Part shown: positions 1 through 9,310 of the stretch, piece after piece | Position numbering within the stretch: position 1 is the stretch's first letter | Layout of the letters: each line of letters begins with the position of its first letter | Assembly: GCA_017560305.1 (NCBI GenBank) | Contig: JAFYOF010000213.1 | Coordinates: 1-31,145, forward strand | DNA: 31,145 nucleotides | Origin: Alistipes sp. | GTDB lineage: Bacteria > Bacteroidota > Bacteroidia > Bacteroidales > Rikenellaceae | Reading direction: 5' to 3' | Program-made: the position numbers and the translations under genes | Notes under the pieces: model-generated | Told to the model about the DNA's origin: nothing | The model's input: the letters and a program-made list of their open reading frames with translations, nothing else | The model's database searches: none

Positions 1-174
1 AAGTTTTCTCGACATAAGAGTCTCATCGGGAAGACTGTCAACGAGTTCCACCTGCAGACCCTTCACCTGCTCAGAGGCACGATGTTGCGTGGCGCGGGAG
101 TTGAAGAAAACAACAAATCCCACGACAAAACCCCACAAAAGGAGATAACCAATTATACGCCACGCCCTCTGCAT
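1..174 (-). CDS. ftsQ: FtsQ-like cell division protein, N-terminal fragment
   Basis: This is the first 58 codons of a gene that runs off the left edge. Translation gives a short basic cytoplasmic start (M-Q-R-A-W-R), one hydrophobic membrane segment at about residues 7-24, then a polar stretch with VELVDSLPDETLMS. That matches the bitopic layout of FtsQ, whose periplasmic POTRA-like region begins just after the membrane helix. The start codon overlaps the murC stop as TAATG, which indicates translational coupling. FtsQ links early and late divisome proteins, and murG-murC-ftsQ is a classical division and cell-wall gene order. The fragment is too short to show the POTRA or beta domains, so the assignment rests on topology and position. 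Confidence 0.72.
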   Translation of the reverse strand, partial: MQRAWRIIGYLLLWGFVVGFVVFFNSRATQHRASEQVKGLQVELVDSLPDETLMSRKL

Positions 175-1559
175 TACGCCTTCTTTGCTAACTCTTCGGC
201 AATCGCCGCACAATATGCATCAATGTTTCCTGCACCGAAACTTACCACAACATCGGTCTCGGCCTCGCCCAGCATCTTCGCCAAGTTCTCTCGCTCGCAG
301 ATAGATGCAGGCGCTGTAACCAACTCGGCAATCATCTCAGAGCCAACGCCTTCGATAGGCTCCTCGCGTGCTGGGTAGATAGGCACCAACACCACCTCGT
401 CGGCATACGACAACGCCGCCGCAAACTCCTTATAGAGGTCACGCGTGCGGGTGTAGAGGTGTGGCTGGAAGATAGCCGTGAGCTTGCGACCAGGGAACAT
501 CTTTCTTACCGATGTGATTGTCGCCTCCAACTCCTCGGGGTGGTGGGCATAGTCGTCCATATAGACCTGGCGAGGGGTATTCACATAGAACTCAAAGCGA
601 CGCTTAACACCCTGATACTCACGCAATCCCTTGCGCAAAAGGTCAAGGTCGAGTTTCTCCTCGCGACGCTTCGCCGCACACCACATAGATGCCACAGCCG
701 CCACCGCATTCTCGACATTCACCCAGCCAGGGATGCCCAGATGACAACCCTCAATCACTCCGTCGGGGGTCACAACATCGAAGTCGTAATAACCGCCCTC
801 GCAAAGTCGTATGTTTGTTGCGTAGAAATCGCTCTCCGCGCAGTCGTAACTATATCGCCAGATGTCAATACCCTCGGGCAGAGGAATCTCAACACCCTGC
901 TTCAGCACCAGCGCACCGCCCTCCTTAATCAGGGCAGCGAACTGACCAAACGCCTCAACCACAGCCTCATAGGTGCCGTAGATGTCGAGGTGGTCGGCAG
1001 CCACCGATGTAATCACCGCCACATCGGGATTCAGGCGCAGGAATGAGCGGTCGAACTCGTCAGCCTCCACCGCCAGACGATTGCCCTCGCCGAGCACAAG
1101 GTTGCTCTCGAAATTCTTCGAGATACCGCCCAAAAAGGCGTTGCCTCCCATCTCGGTAGCGTGGTTGAGCCACGCGATAAGGGTCGAAGTGGTGGTCTTG
1201 CCGTGAGTACCTGCCACAGCCATAACATACTTTCCCTCAGAGAGATGACCCAGCATCTGCGAGCGCTTCTCCATCTTGAAGCCTCCGCGGCGGAAGTAGT
1301 TCATCTGCGGATGATCCTCGGGCACGGCTGGGGTGTAAACCACCAGCGTAGTGTCCACGAAACGATAGGTCGAGGGGATGTGCTCCACGCCATCCTTGTA
1401 GCACACCTCTGCACCCTCAGCCTCAAGCGCCTGCGTGAGAGGGGTCTCGGTGCGGTCGTAGCCCGCCACCATCTTCTTCTCGTGGAGGAAATAACGGGCA
1501 AGGGCACTCATACCGATGCCACCTATACCCATAAAATATATGTTATTGTAGTGCTTCAT
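174..1559 (-). CDS. murC: UDP-N-acetylmuramate--L-alanine ligase MurC
   Basis: This cytoplasmic ATP-dependent Mur ligase adds L-alanine to UDP-MurNAc, the first step in building the peptidoglycan stem peptide. The 461 residues match the family length. Visible motifs are the nucleotide-sugar glycine loop GIGGIGMSA at 11-19, the ATP P-loop GTHGKTTT at 117-124, EADEFDRSF at 165-173, HLDIYG at 190-195, and the C-terminal-domain motifs DDYAHHP at 335-341 and FQPHLYTRT at 364-372. It starts 3 bp after the murG stop and overlaps ftsQ by the TAATG junction, so the three genes are probably one transcript. Confidence 0.97.
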   Translation of the reverse strand: MKHYNNIYFMGIGGIGMSALARYFLHEKKMVAGYDRTETPLTQALEAEGAEVCYKDGVEHIPSTYRFVDTTLVVYTPAVPEDHPQMNYFRRGGFKMEKRSQMLGHLSEGKYVMAVAGTHGKTTTSTLIAWLNHATEMGGNAFLGGISKNFESNLVLGEGNRLAVEADEFDRSFLRLNPDVAVITSVAADHLDIYGTYEAVVEAFGQFAALIKEGGALVLKQGVEIPLPEGIDIWRYSYDCAESDFYATNIRLCEGGYYDFDVVTPDGVIEGCHLGIPGWVNVENAVAAVASMWCAAKRREEKLDLDLLRKGLREYQGVKRRFEFYVNTPRQVYMDDYAHHPEELEATITSVRKMFPGRKLTAIFQPHLYTRTRDLYKEFAAALSYADEVVLVPIYPAREEPIEGVGSEMIAELVTAPASICERENLAKMLGEAETDVVVSFGAGNIDAYCAAIAEELAKKA

Positions 1560-1562
1560 ATC

Positions 1563-2660
1563 TTACCACTCCTTTTCAATTTGACGAACTACACGCTCGG
1601 CAGCATCCGCCATACCCAAGCGCAAAATGTTGCGTGACAGGGTGTTGCGACGCTCCTTGTCTGCAAGCAACTCCAATGCGTGCGTCATACCCTTTGCCAC
1701 TGCCTCCTTGTCGGCAACCATCTCGGCAGCATCCTTCTCCACCAGCGCCATAGCATTCTTGGTCTGATGGTCCTCCGCCACATTTGGCGAGGGGACAAAC
1801 AGCGTAGGCTTACCCACCAAACACAACTCCGACACCGTGCAAGCGCCGCTGCGCGACACCACAAGGTCGGCCACCTCATAGGCGTAGTCCATACGCTCGA
1901 TGAAAGCACCCTGCCAGATATTCTTCGTTGGGTGCTCGGCAAGAAATGCCTGCATCTCTGCCTCGTAGAACTTTCCTGTCTGCCAGATTACCTGCACGGG
2001 GGCTTCACCATCAAGAGTGAGAATCCAGCTCTTCATCATCTCGTTGAGCGTGCGTGTACCGAGCGAGCCGCCCACAACCAGCAGCGTAGGCAAATCCTCA
2101 TTAAAGCCGTAGTACGCCAACGCCTCCTGACTCTTCTCTGTCTTTGGTGCGAAACTGCCACGCAGAGGGTTACCTGTCATAATGATGCGGTCGGCACGGA
2201 AGAAGCGCTCCATATCGTCATACGCCACACATATTCTGCGTGCTCGGCGTGAGAGAATCTTGTTCGTAACGCCTGCGTGTGAGTTCTGCTCCTGAATAAC
2301 GGTAGGCACACCCATACGCTGCGCCGCCCACAGCACGGGGGCACTCGCATAACCACCAAAGCCCACCACGACATCTGCCGAGAAGTCACGGATGATGCTC
2401 TTCGCCTTGCTCACGCTGCGCACCACCTTCCAGGGCACAAGCACATTCTTGGGGTCGAGTCTGCGCTGCATACCTGCAATTGGCAGACCCACTATATCGT
2501 ATCCCAAAGCGGGGATCTTCTCCATCTCCATCTTACCCTCGGCACCCACAAAGAGTATCTCGACATTATCCTTATGTCTGCGCTTGAGCGCCTCGGCAAC
2601 GGCTACTGCGGGATAGATATGACCTCCCGTTCCACCGCCTGATAATATAACTCGTTTCAT
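1563..2660 (-). CDS. murG: UDP-GlcNAc:undecaprenyl-PP-MurNAc-pentapeptide GlcNAc transferase MurG
   Basis: MurG is a peripheral inner-membrane glycosyltransferase that adds GlcNAc to lipid I to make lipid II. The 365-residue protein opens with the family signature GGGTGGHIYPAVAVAEAL at 8-25, the N-terminal Rossmann loop that contacts the lipid-linked acceptor. A later GGSLGTRTLN segment belongs to the second Rossmann domain, which binds the UDP sugar. The start ATG is at 2660, with no strong Shine-Dalgarno sequence. It is the first gene of the murG-murC-ftsQ unit in this window. ftsW, often found next to murG, is not adjacent here. The upstream 265 bp carry repeat elements, and I see no confident promoter. 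Confidence 0.97.
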   Translation of the reverse strand: MKRVILSGGGTGGHIYPAVAVAEALKRRHKDNVEILFVGAEGKMEMEKIPALGYDIVGLPIAGMQRRLDPKNVLVPWKVVRSVSKAKSIIRDFSADVVVGFGGYASAPVLWAAQRMGVPTVIQEQNSHAGVTNKILSRRARRICVAYDDMERFFRADRIIMTGNPLRGSFAPKTEKSQEALAYYGFNEDLPTLLVVGGSLGTRTLNEMMKSWILTLDGEAPVQVIWQTGKFYEAEMQAFLAEHPTKNIWQGAFIERMDYAYEVADLVVSRSGACTVSELCLVGKPTLFVPSPNVAEDHQTKNAMALVEKDAAEMVADKEAVAKGMTHALELLADKERRNTLSRNILRLGMADAAERVVRQIEKEW

Positions 2661-2763
2661 CCTAAATCGGTATATATTTTACTATATGTTTTCGTAAGTG
2701 TCACCGTTGGGGTGCTACTCAATGCCATCACAGCCTATGGCTTTCGCCATTATACAAGTCTGA

Positions 2764-2826
2764 CCCACCCCCTAAATCCCCCGCCTCAGGCTGGGGACTT
2801 TGGTCGCTTCGCTCCGTAGGGGAGGA
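2764..2826. repeat. GC-rich double-palindrome intergenic element
   Basis: Between murG and comM lies a short GC-rich block in AT-rich DNA. An outer imperfect inverted repeat pairs 2766-2774 (CACCCCCTA) with 2817-2825 (TAGGGGAGG). Inside it a near-perfect hairpin pairs 2778-2786 with 2788-2796 around GCCTCAGGC. It resembles REP-type intergenic palindromes, but only this copy was noticed in the window. Confidence 0.5.
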
Positions 2827-2889
2827 AACCACCGCAGTATGTTAAATATCATAGAGTTCTTTACCCTATGGTTTCTATCATCAAAACCC

Positions 2890-2921
2890 AATTTTGAATT
2901 TTGAATTCTTAATTTTGAATT
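2890..2921. repeat. AATTTTGAATT tandem repeat, copy A
   Basis: A 32-bp AT-rich run is built from overlapping AATTTTGAATT units. It differs at one position from the 32-bp sequence at 17909-17940. It lies 4 bp beyond the comM stop codon and about 60 bp from the GC-rich palindrome at 2764-2826. Confidence 0.7.
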
Positions 2922-2925
2922 CCTA

Positions 2926-4458
2926 CTATCTGCCCCAGCTCTCTCTGTCGAGCGAACGATAACCAATCGCCTCGGAGATATGGGCGGGCTGGATATCCTC
3001 CGAGCCCTCTAAGTCGGCAATCGTGCGTGCCACCTTGATGATTCTGTCGTAGGCACGAGCCGAGAGTTGCAACCTCTCCATAGCGGCATCCAGCAGACGA
3101 CGCGCCACATCGGTCAGCGGGCAGAACTTACGCAACATAGCCGACGACATCATCGTGTTGGTGTAGATGCCCAGCCCCTGAAAACGCTGCGCCTGAATCT
3201 GTCGCGCACGGATGACACGCTCCCTGATGGATGCGCTCGACTCGGCAACCTCCGCCGACGACATCTCCTCACGCGATACGGGCGTAACCTCAACATGGAG
3301 GTCAATTCTATCCATCAACGGACCCGACACCCTGCCAAGGTAACGATGCACCGCCGCCGCAGAGCAACTGCACTCCTTCGTGGGGTGGTTGTAGTAGCCG
3401 CAGGGGCAGGGGTTCATCGACGCCACGAGCGTGAAGTTGGACGGGTAGTCCACCGCATAGCGTGCTCGCGATATAGAGATATGTTTATCCTCCAGCGGCT
3501 GACGCAACACCTCCAGCACGCCGTGACCAAACTCTGGCAACTCATCCAGAAACAACACTCCATTATGCGCCAGCGACACCTCGCCAGGCTGCGGATTCTG
3601 ACCGCCACCAATCAACGCCACGGGTGAGGCGAGGTGGTGGGGAGCACGGAACGGACGATGACGCATCAAGCCTCGCGTTGCGCCCAGTTTACCCGCCACA
3701 GAGTGTATCTTCGTGGTCTCCAGCGCCTCCTCACGGCTCATCGGCGGAAGAATTGATGGCATTCGTCGTGCCAGCATAGTCTTTCCCGAGCCAGGAGGAC
3801 CTATCATTATCACATTGTGACCTCCCGCAGCAGCAATCTCCATCGCTCGCTTCACAAGCGCCTGACCCTTCACATCGGCGAAGTCATCCACATAGTCGTC
3901 ACCCTCGCTCTCCTCAGGTATATCACCCACAGCGGGGGACAACTCCTTTTCGCCATTGAGCACCGCCGCCAACTCGGCAAGCGACTCCACGGCATATACA
4001 TCGATACCCTCGACAACCGCCGCCTCAGCAGCATTATCCTTGGGCACATAAATCTTACTGAAACCATTCGCTCTCGCCTCGGCAGCCACGGGCAGCACGC
4101 CCTTCACGCCACGGATTGAGCCATCGAGCGACAACTCACCCACAAAGACCGCCTCCTCAAGTCCCTCGGCAGGCAACTGCTCGGTCGCCGCGAGGATAGC
4201 CACCGCGATGGGCAAATCAAACCCCGAGCCCTCCTTGCGAAGGTCGGCAGGGGCAAGGTTCACCACGCACTTGCGCACGGTCATACGATAACCCGAGTTA
4301 TCGAACGCCGCACGGATGCGCTGCTCACTCTCCTTGACTGCATTGTCGGGCAGACCCACCAGAAACAGACCCAAACCGCCACCCGTAATGCTCACCTCGA
4401 CAGTGACCATCACAGCGCCGATACCCGAAATCGCTCCAGTAGAAGTCCTTACAACCAT
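2926..4458 (-). CDS. comM: ComM/YifB-family Mg-chelatase-like AAA+ ATPase
   Basis: ComM is a hexameric AAA+ helicase that drives branch migration when transformed single-stranded DNA is integrated. Many older annotations call the family Mg-chelatase-related. The 510 residues match the family. The N-terminal Lon-like (ChlI) domain contains VGLPDNAVKESEQRIRAA at 34-51 and NLAPADLRKEG at 67-77. The AAA+ core has Walker A GPPGSGKT at 220-227 and Walker B VLFLDE at 301-306. The Cys-rich NPCPCGYYNHPTKECSC segment typical of ComM follows. The start at 4458 gives the usual family N-terminus. The gene begins 18 bp after the dnaB stop, so the two are probably cotranscribed. Confidence 0.92.
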   Translation of the reverse strand: MVVRTSTGAISGIGAVMVTVEVSITGGGLGLFLVGLPDNAVKESEQRIRAAFDNSGYRMTVRKCVVNLAPADLRKEGSGFDLPIAVAILAATEQLPAEGLEEAVFVGELSLDGSIRGVKGVLPVAAEARANGFSKIYVPKDNAAEAAVVEGIDVYAVESLAELAAVLNGEKELSPAVGDIPEESEGDDYVDDFADVKGQALVKRAMEIAAAGGHNVIMIGPPGSGKTMLARRMPSILPPMSREEALETTKIHSVAGKLGATRGLMRHRPFRAPHHLASPVALIGGGQNPQPGEVSLAHNGVLFLDELPEFGHGVLEVLRQPLEDKHISISRARYAVDYPSNFTLVASMNPCPCGYYNHPTKECSCSAAAVHRYLGRVSGPLMDRIDLHVEVTPVSREEMSSAEVAESSASIRERVIRARQIQAQRFQGLGIYTNTMMSSAMLRKFCPLTDVARRLLDAAMERLQLSARAYDRIIKVARTIADLEGSEDIQPAHISEAIGYRSLDRESWGR

Positions 4459-4476
4459 AGCCGCAGAGAGTTTTTA

Positions 4477-6129
4477 TTAGAACGGAGGCTCGTCAGAGAG
4501 TGGAGCCTGCTGGTGAGGGTTGGTTGGCATTGCAGGGGCGAGGTCAAACTCTCCGCCACCCATAGCCGAGCCCAGACCGCCCGCCATAGCGCCGCCCATT
4601 CCACCTGGCATATCATCGACGATGTCGCCCACCGACATACCGCCCATACTGTTCTCAACATAGTTGTAGGCTGGTGCGCCTCCGCCACCGCCCATAGGGT
4701 CGGCTGCGGTAGAGTGCTCGTCGGCCTCCATATCGGCGAAGCGCGCCTGATCCTTCAAGAAGCGCAACTTCACATCGCACACCGCACCGTTACGGTGCTT
4801 CGCGAGGATAATCTCCGCCAGACCAGCCGTAGGCAAACCATTCTCGTCGGTGGTCATACCGTAATACTCGGGTCGGTGGATAAATGCCACGATGTCGGCA
4901 TCCTGCTCGATTGCTCCCGACTCTCGGAGGTCGCTAAGCTGTGGTCGCTTCGAGCCACCACGCTGCTCCGTAGCACGACTAAGCTGCGAGAGGGCCAACA
5001 TAGGCACATTCAACTCCTTGGCAATAGCCTTGAGCGTACGCGAGATGAATGCCACCTCCTGCTCACGGTTACCGCCGTTCTTGCTATCCTGACTACCAGT
5101 CATCAACTGCAAGTAGTCGATGATGATAACCTTGATGTCGTTATGAATCTTCAATCGGCGAGCCTTTGAGCGGAACTCAAAGACCGACAACGCCGGTGTA
5201 TCGTCAACATATAAAGGCGCAGTACCCAAAGGCTTTGTTGCGCTCTCCAGGTGTCGCCACTGCTCGGGCGTGAGGCGTCCCGACTTGATGTCGTTGCTGT
5301 AAAGACCTGTCTCGGCTACAATCAGACGCATCATCAACTGCACCGCCGACATCTCAAGCGAGAAGAACGCCACGGGCGCCTGATGCTCGATAGCCATATT
5401 TCGCGCCATAGAAAGCACGAAAGCGGTCTTACCCATTGATGGACGAGCCGCGATGATGATAAGGTCACTTGGCTGCCATCCCATAGTCACACGGTCGAGT
5501 GCCATAAAGCCCGAAGGCACACCATTGAAGGCCGAGGTGTTCTTGCTCGCCTCCTCAATCTGCGCCAGCGCCTTGGCGAGGATATCCTTGGCATTCTGCA
5601 CCGAACGCTTCACATGACCCTCGGCAACCTTGAAGATCTCACCCTCGGCGTAACCGATAAGGTCGGTCACATCCTGATCCTCGTCATAGGAGCGACGCTG
5701 AATCTCGGTGGCCGAGCGGATAAGCTCGCGCTGGACATACTTCTGGGCGATAATCTTGGCGTGAAACTCCACATTGGCAGCCGAGCCGACCTTCTGCGTG
5801 AGTTGTGCGAGGTAGGCTGCGCCGCCAACCTTCTTGAGCTCCTTACGCACCTTCAGGCGCTCGGTCACGGTGTAGAGGTCGATAGGTTTCAACTCTGCCG
5901 ACAATGACTCAATAGCCTTGTAGATGAGGCGGTGCTCCTCGGTGTAGAATGTGTCGGCGGTGATGTACTCCTGAACGGCGATGATACTATCGCGCTCCAA
6001 CATCAACGCACCCAACACAGCCTCCTCAAGTTCAACGGCTTGAGGCGGTACGGTACCCGCTACGGGGGCTTCACTCAACTTATCGTATGCGGCACGATTT
6101 GCTGCCGACGGGGTAAATTCTTTTGCCAT
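4477..6129 (-). CDS. dnaB: Replicative DNA helicase DnaB
   Basis: DnaB is the hexameric 5'-3' helicase that unwinds the replication fork and contacts primase and the loader. From ATG 6129 the protein has 550 residues. The N-terminal helical domain (about 28-130) begins PPQAVELEEAVLGALML. The RecA-like domain has Walker A ARPSMGKT at 228-235 and the IIDYLQLM Walker B region near 336-343, followed by SQLSRATEQR at 381-390. I prefer this start to an upstream one at 6168 because homology begins at MAKEFTP and the extension runs into the promoter. The C-terminus is unusual: a Gly/Met-rich linker at about 479-527 leads to a short acidic tip ending SDEPPF, which resembles the SSB C-terminal peptide. 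Confidence 0.97.
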   Translation of the reverse strand: MAKEFTPSAANRAAYDKLSEAPVAGTVPPQAVELEEAVLGALMLERDSIIAVQEYITADTFYTEEHRLIYKAIESLSAELKPIDLYTVTERLKVRKELKKVGGAAYLAQLTQKVGSAANVEFHAKIIAQKYVQRELIRSATEIQRRSYDEDQDVTDLIGYAEGEIFKVAEGHVKRSVQNAKDILAKALAQIEEASKNTSAFNGVPSGFMALDRVTMGWQPSDLIIIAARPSMGKTAFVLSMARNMAIEHQAPVAFFSLEMSAVQLMMRLIVAETGLYSNDIKSGRLTPEQWRHLESATKPLGTAPLYVDDTPALSVFEFRSKARRLKIHNDIKVIIIDYLQLMTGSQDSKNGGNREQEVAFISRTLKAIAKELNVPMLALSQLSRATEQRGGSKRPQLSDLRESGAIEQDADIVAFIHRPEYYGMTTDENGLPTAGLAEIILAKHRNGAVCDVKLRFLKDQARFADMEADEHSTAADPMGGGGGAPAYNYVENSMGGMSVGDIVDDMPGGMGGAMAGGLGSAMGGGEFDLAPAMPTNPHQQAPLSDEPPF

Positions 6130-6156
6130 AGAAAAACGAAAACAATTTTCAAGTTT

Positions 6157-6164
6157 CAAAATTA
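6157..6164 (-). promoter_or_regulatory. Candidate dnaB promoter, -7 box
   Basis: On the minus strand this reads TAATTTTG, a perfect match to the Bacteroidota -7 consensus TAnnTTTG, and it ends 27 bp upstream of the preferred dnaB ATG. A GTTG lies about 19 bp further upstream where the -33 TTTG is expected, so the -33 element is only partial. Confidence 0.5.
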
Positions 6165-6245
6165 GCAATTTTTACCCAAACGACAACTATAAGAAGTGAT
6201 GAATTTGTAGAAAATTTTAAACAAGCGATTGTTGATAAACCCATT

Positions 6246-6968
6246 TTAGGGTTTGATGTGCAGACTATGGCGCGATGTGGCTAGCGTAGCGACACTCAAA
6301 CGCACATCCTCTGCCGAGCGCAAGATGGTCTCGCCCAGCGACATAATGGTTGCGCCCGTGGTGAAAACATCATCCACCAGCAGGATATGTTTGCCACGCA
6401 GAGCGTCCGCGCGGCGCACACGAAAGATACCCTCGACATTATCCCAGCGTTCATCCTTGCTATGGTGGGTCTGACTGGAGTTGTATTTGTGGCGGCTGAC
6501 ACTGCGAACATCGACCTTGACACCCAACTCACGGGCAATACCCCGTGCAATGTACTCCGACTGGTTGTAACCTCGCCACATACGCCTTGCCAGATGCAAC
6601 GGCACGGGCACGACAACATCCACATCGTCATAGAGTCCGCTCTCACGCAACTCAGCACCAAACCAGCGACCCATATTGTACGCCACCCTCCACTGACCGC
6701 CGTACTTGAAGTTGTGCACCACATCCCTCCACGCACTACCCTCGACATACCACAGAAAGGCCGACGCCCTCTCGACGGGCATCAGTCCCCAAAAGCGTTC
6801 ATTCATAGGATTGTGCGGCTCACGCCACAGATTGGTCAGCGGAGCCATTACCTCACACGATGCGCACACCACCGCCTCGCCCCTGCCCAGCCACTTGCCA
6901 CACACGGGGCACGAAGCGGGCGCAACGAGCGAGAGCACATCACGCATCATATCATTGAGTATCGACAT
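6246..6968 (-). CDS. comF: ComF-family phosphoribosyltransferase-like protein
   Basis: ComF-family proteins combine an N-terminal zinc-binding Cys4 module with a PRTase fold. In competent bacteria they act in the cytoplasm in DNA uptake and later handling of the imported strand, although the reaction is not established. In these 240 residues the cysteines are C20, C23, C35 and C38, and the PRPP-binding loop is LLVDDVFTTGAT at 196-207. PVPLHLARRMWRGYNQSE at about 121-138 is the conserved core. The gene overlaps the priA stop by 17 bp if it starts at ATG 6968. An internal ATG at 6950 would leave a 1-bp gap, and I cannot decide between them. Coupling with priA is clear either way. Confidence 0.85.
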   Translation of the reverse strand: MSILNDMMRDVLSLVAPASCPVCGKWLGRGEAVVCASCEVMAPLTNLWREPHNPMNERFWGLMPVERASAFLWYVEGSAWRDVVHNFKYGGQWRVAYNMGRWFGAELRESGLYDDVDVVVPVPLHLARRMWRGYNQSEYIARGIARELGVKVDVRSVSRHKYNSSQTHHSKDERWDNVEGIFRVRRADALRGKHILLVDDVFTTGATIMSLGETILRSAEDVRLSVATLATSRHSLHIKP

Positions 6969-9213
6969 CTATGGAGATGGTAATCGATTTATATTCATCG
7001 TGCTGGGCAGCCTCGCCGAGCAACTCCTTGAGCAACTCTCTGGCGCGCGACAGCGAGCGACCATTCTCAATCTTGAGCATTATGCGCAGGATGTAAACCC
7101 CTCGCACCTTATCCACGGGCGGAGCGACCGGTCCGAAGACTCTGCGACCGAACTTTTCGCGCATACGGGCAGCAAACCACGCCGAGCCACGGCGCAACAG
7201 AGAAGCATCCTCCGAGCGCAGGGTAAACATAAACAGATGGGAGTATGGTGGATAACTAAAGGCGTGGCGTTCAGCGAGTTCACTACGCGCCATAGCGTCA
7301 TAGTCACCCCTGACAACCCAACCCAGAACGGGGTGCTCCGCCTCGGAGGTCTGCACCACCACCGTACCCTCCTGCTCGCGCCTGCCAGCACGACCCGCCA
7401 CCTGCGTCAGGAGTTGAAAAGCGCGCTCCGAAGAGCGGAAATCGGGGCTGCAAATCAGGTTGTCGGCATTCAAAACTCCCACCACCGACACACGAGAAAA
7501 ATCGAAGCCCTTGGTTATCATCTGCGTGCCGACAAGGATGTCGGTATCGCCATTTTCAAAGTCACGAACGATGCGGTTATAGGCACTCTGCGAGGTCGAG
7601 GTGTCCCTGTCAAGACGCGCCACACGAGCCTCGGGGAACAACTCCGCCACCGCCTCCTCGATGCGCTCCGTGCCGAAGCCCATAGGCTTCAAATCCACGG
7701 TCTCGCACTGCGGACACGAGCGGGGAACATCCGCCACAAAACCGCAATAGTGGCACTCCATTCTATTTGTTGAGCGGTGCTGCGTGAGGGTCACATTGCA
7801 GTGCGGGCAACGCATCGTCCAGCCGCAGCCGCTACACTGCACAAAGGGTGTAAAGCCTCGTCTGTTCTGGAACAGCATCACCTGCTCACCACGCCCCAGC
7901 GCATCACGCATCGCATTGAGCAACTGAATATTAAAGTGACTCTTTCTTTCGCCTCGCTTCACCGAGCGCATCGTATCCGAGAGGATAATCCTCGGCGGTT
8001 GCGACTCGCCATAACGCTTCTCCAGACGCGAGTAACCATACTTACCCCACTGCGCGTTGGCATAACTCTCAAGCGAGGGCGTAGCACTGCCCAGAATGAC
8101 CTGCGCACCCGCCAGCGAGGCGAGCACCACAGCGCAATCCCTACCCTGATAGCGAGGTGCGGTATCACTCTGCTTATAACTTGAGTCGTGCTCCTCATCT
8201 ACCACCACCAACTGCAACCTGTTCATCGGCAGGAACAGCGCCGACCTCGCACCGATGACCAACTCGCCACCCGAACTATGCGCCAGTCGCAGATAGTTCT
8301 CCGTGCGACGCAAAGCGGTCAGTTTAGAGTGATAGGCCGTAACGCGCGAGCCAAAGACACGCTCCATACGCTCGATGAGTTGCGATGTAAGGGCAATCTC
8401 GGGCACAAGCAACAACACATCGCCTCCCGCAGCGAGCGTCTGGGCGATAAAGTGCATATATATCTCGGTTTTACCAGAGCCCGTAATGCCGTGCAGCAGA
8501 TGCACCTTGTGCTCCTTTGCCGATGAGGCTATCTGCTCCGCCACATCCTGTTGGGCAGGCGAGAGAGAGGGCAAGTTAAATCCCACATCCGCAGAGCGCT
8601 CCACCTTTCGTTCACGCTCCTCAACGGTGATATATCCCGCCTTGCGCAGGGCGGCAATCTGCGCCGCATCACACTCCAGCAATCGGCGTGGAATCTCACC
8701 CAACTCATTGCGACGACGAGGGTCGAACTGCGCTATCTGCTCCAGCAACTCGGCTCGGCGTGGTGCTCGGCGGCGTATGCGCTCGCACTCCGCAGCCACC
8801 TTTTCGGCGTCCGCCCACTCCTCGGCAAGTGCCAGATAGGGCTCTGTGCGGGGAGAAAACTCAGCACCCGAGAACTCCGCCTCGTTTGCTCCGCGCGGCT
8901 TCACCAGCGAGGGCAACGCCATACGCATCACCTCACCCAGCGTACACATATAATACTCCGCCAGCCACTCCCAGAAGCGCATCTGGTGGGCATTCAGCAG
9001 CGGCACATCATACAACCTGCGCCCCACCGACTTCACCCGTTTTGCCTTGGGAGGATTCTCGTGCAGACACCACACGATACCCGTGTAGATATAGCGCGCA
9101 CCGAACTGCACAGCCACAGCATCACCCTCCCTGAGCCCCGCACCCTCAGGAACGGAGTAGGAGTATGCTGGCTGCGCCAACGGCAGAACTATGTCGGCAT
9201 AGAGTTGTGGCAT
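6952..9213 (-). CDS. priA: Primosomal protein N' (PriA helicase)
   Basis: PriA is a 3'-5' superfamily-2 helicase that recognises stalled forks and D-loops and reloads the replisome. From ATG 9213 it has 753 residues, beginning MPQLYADIVLPLAQPAYSYS as in the family's N-terminal DNA-binding domain. Motifs seen are Walker A GITGSGKTE at 242-250, DEEH at 339-342, GSATPS at 375-380, and eight zinc-ligand cysteines at about 460, 463, 469, 472, 487, 490, 500 and 503. A longer reading frame reaching 9357 was rejected: the extra 48 residues match nothing in PriA and would cover the whole divergent promoter gap. It is followed by comF with overlapping codons. Confidence 0.97.
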   Translation of the reverse strand: MPQLYADIVLPLAQPAYSYSVPEGAGLREGDAVAVQFGARYIYTGIVWCLHENPPKAKRVKSVGRRLYDVPLLNAHQMRFWEWLAEYYMCTLGEVMRMALPSLVKPRGANEAEFSGAEFSPRTEPYLALAEEWADAEKVAAECERIRRRAPRRAELLEQIAQFDPRRRNELGEIPRRLLECDAAQIAALRKAGYITVEERERKVERSADVGFNLPSLSPAQQDVAEQIASSAKEHKVHLLHGITGSGKTEIYMHFIAQTLAAGGDVLLLVPEIALTSQLIERMERVFGSRVTAYHSKLTALRRTENYLRLAHSSGGELVIGARSALFLPMNRLQLVVVDEEHDSSYKQSDTAPRYQGRDCAVVLASLAGAQVILGSATPSLESYANAQWGKYGYSRLEKRYGESQPPRIILSDTMRSVKRGERKSHFNIQLLNAMRDALGRGEQVMLFQNRRGFTPFVQCSGCGWTMRCPHCNVTLTQHRSTNRMECHYCGFVADVPRSCPQCETVDLKPMGFGTERIEEAVAELFPEARVARLDRDTSTSQSAYNRIVRDFENGDTDILVGTQMITKGFDFSRVSVVGVLNADNLICSPDFRSSERAFQLLTQVAGRAGRREQEGTVVVQTSEAEHPVLGWVVRGDYDAMARSELAERHAFSYPPYSHLFMFTLRSEDASLLRRGSAWFAARMREKFGRRVFGPVAPPVDKVRGVYILRIMLKIENGRSLSRARELLKELLGEAAQHDEYKSITISIDVDTQ

Positions 9214-9272
9214 CACATTGTGATATTGATTAAGCAAATATATAAAAGTTTTTCCATTCTGAAAAAAAATAG

Positions 9273-9280
9273 TATCTTCG
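9273..9280 (+). promoter_or_regulatory. Candidate promoter for the 9311 gene
   Basis: TATCTTCG is a 7-of-8 style match to TAnnTTTG, 31 bp upstream of the ATG at 9311. The -33 position, about 20 bp upstream, holds a TTTT run rather than TTTG. It lies in the 97-bp gap that also serves priA in the other direction. Confidence 0.45.
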
Positions 9281-9310
9281 CATAAAGGAACAACCCAAAA
9301 CCACTGAACA

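Noticed and set aside
6706..7773. Long plus-strand reading frame (355 aa) opposite comF/priA
   Set aside because: It is a shadow of the strongly supported priA and comF genes. Its translation is low-complexity, Arg/His-rich and has no family motif.
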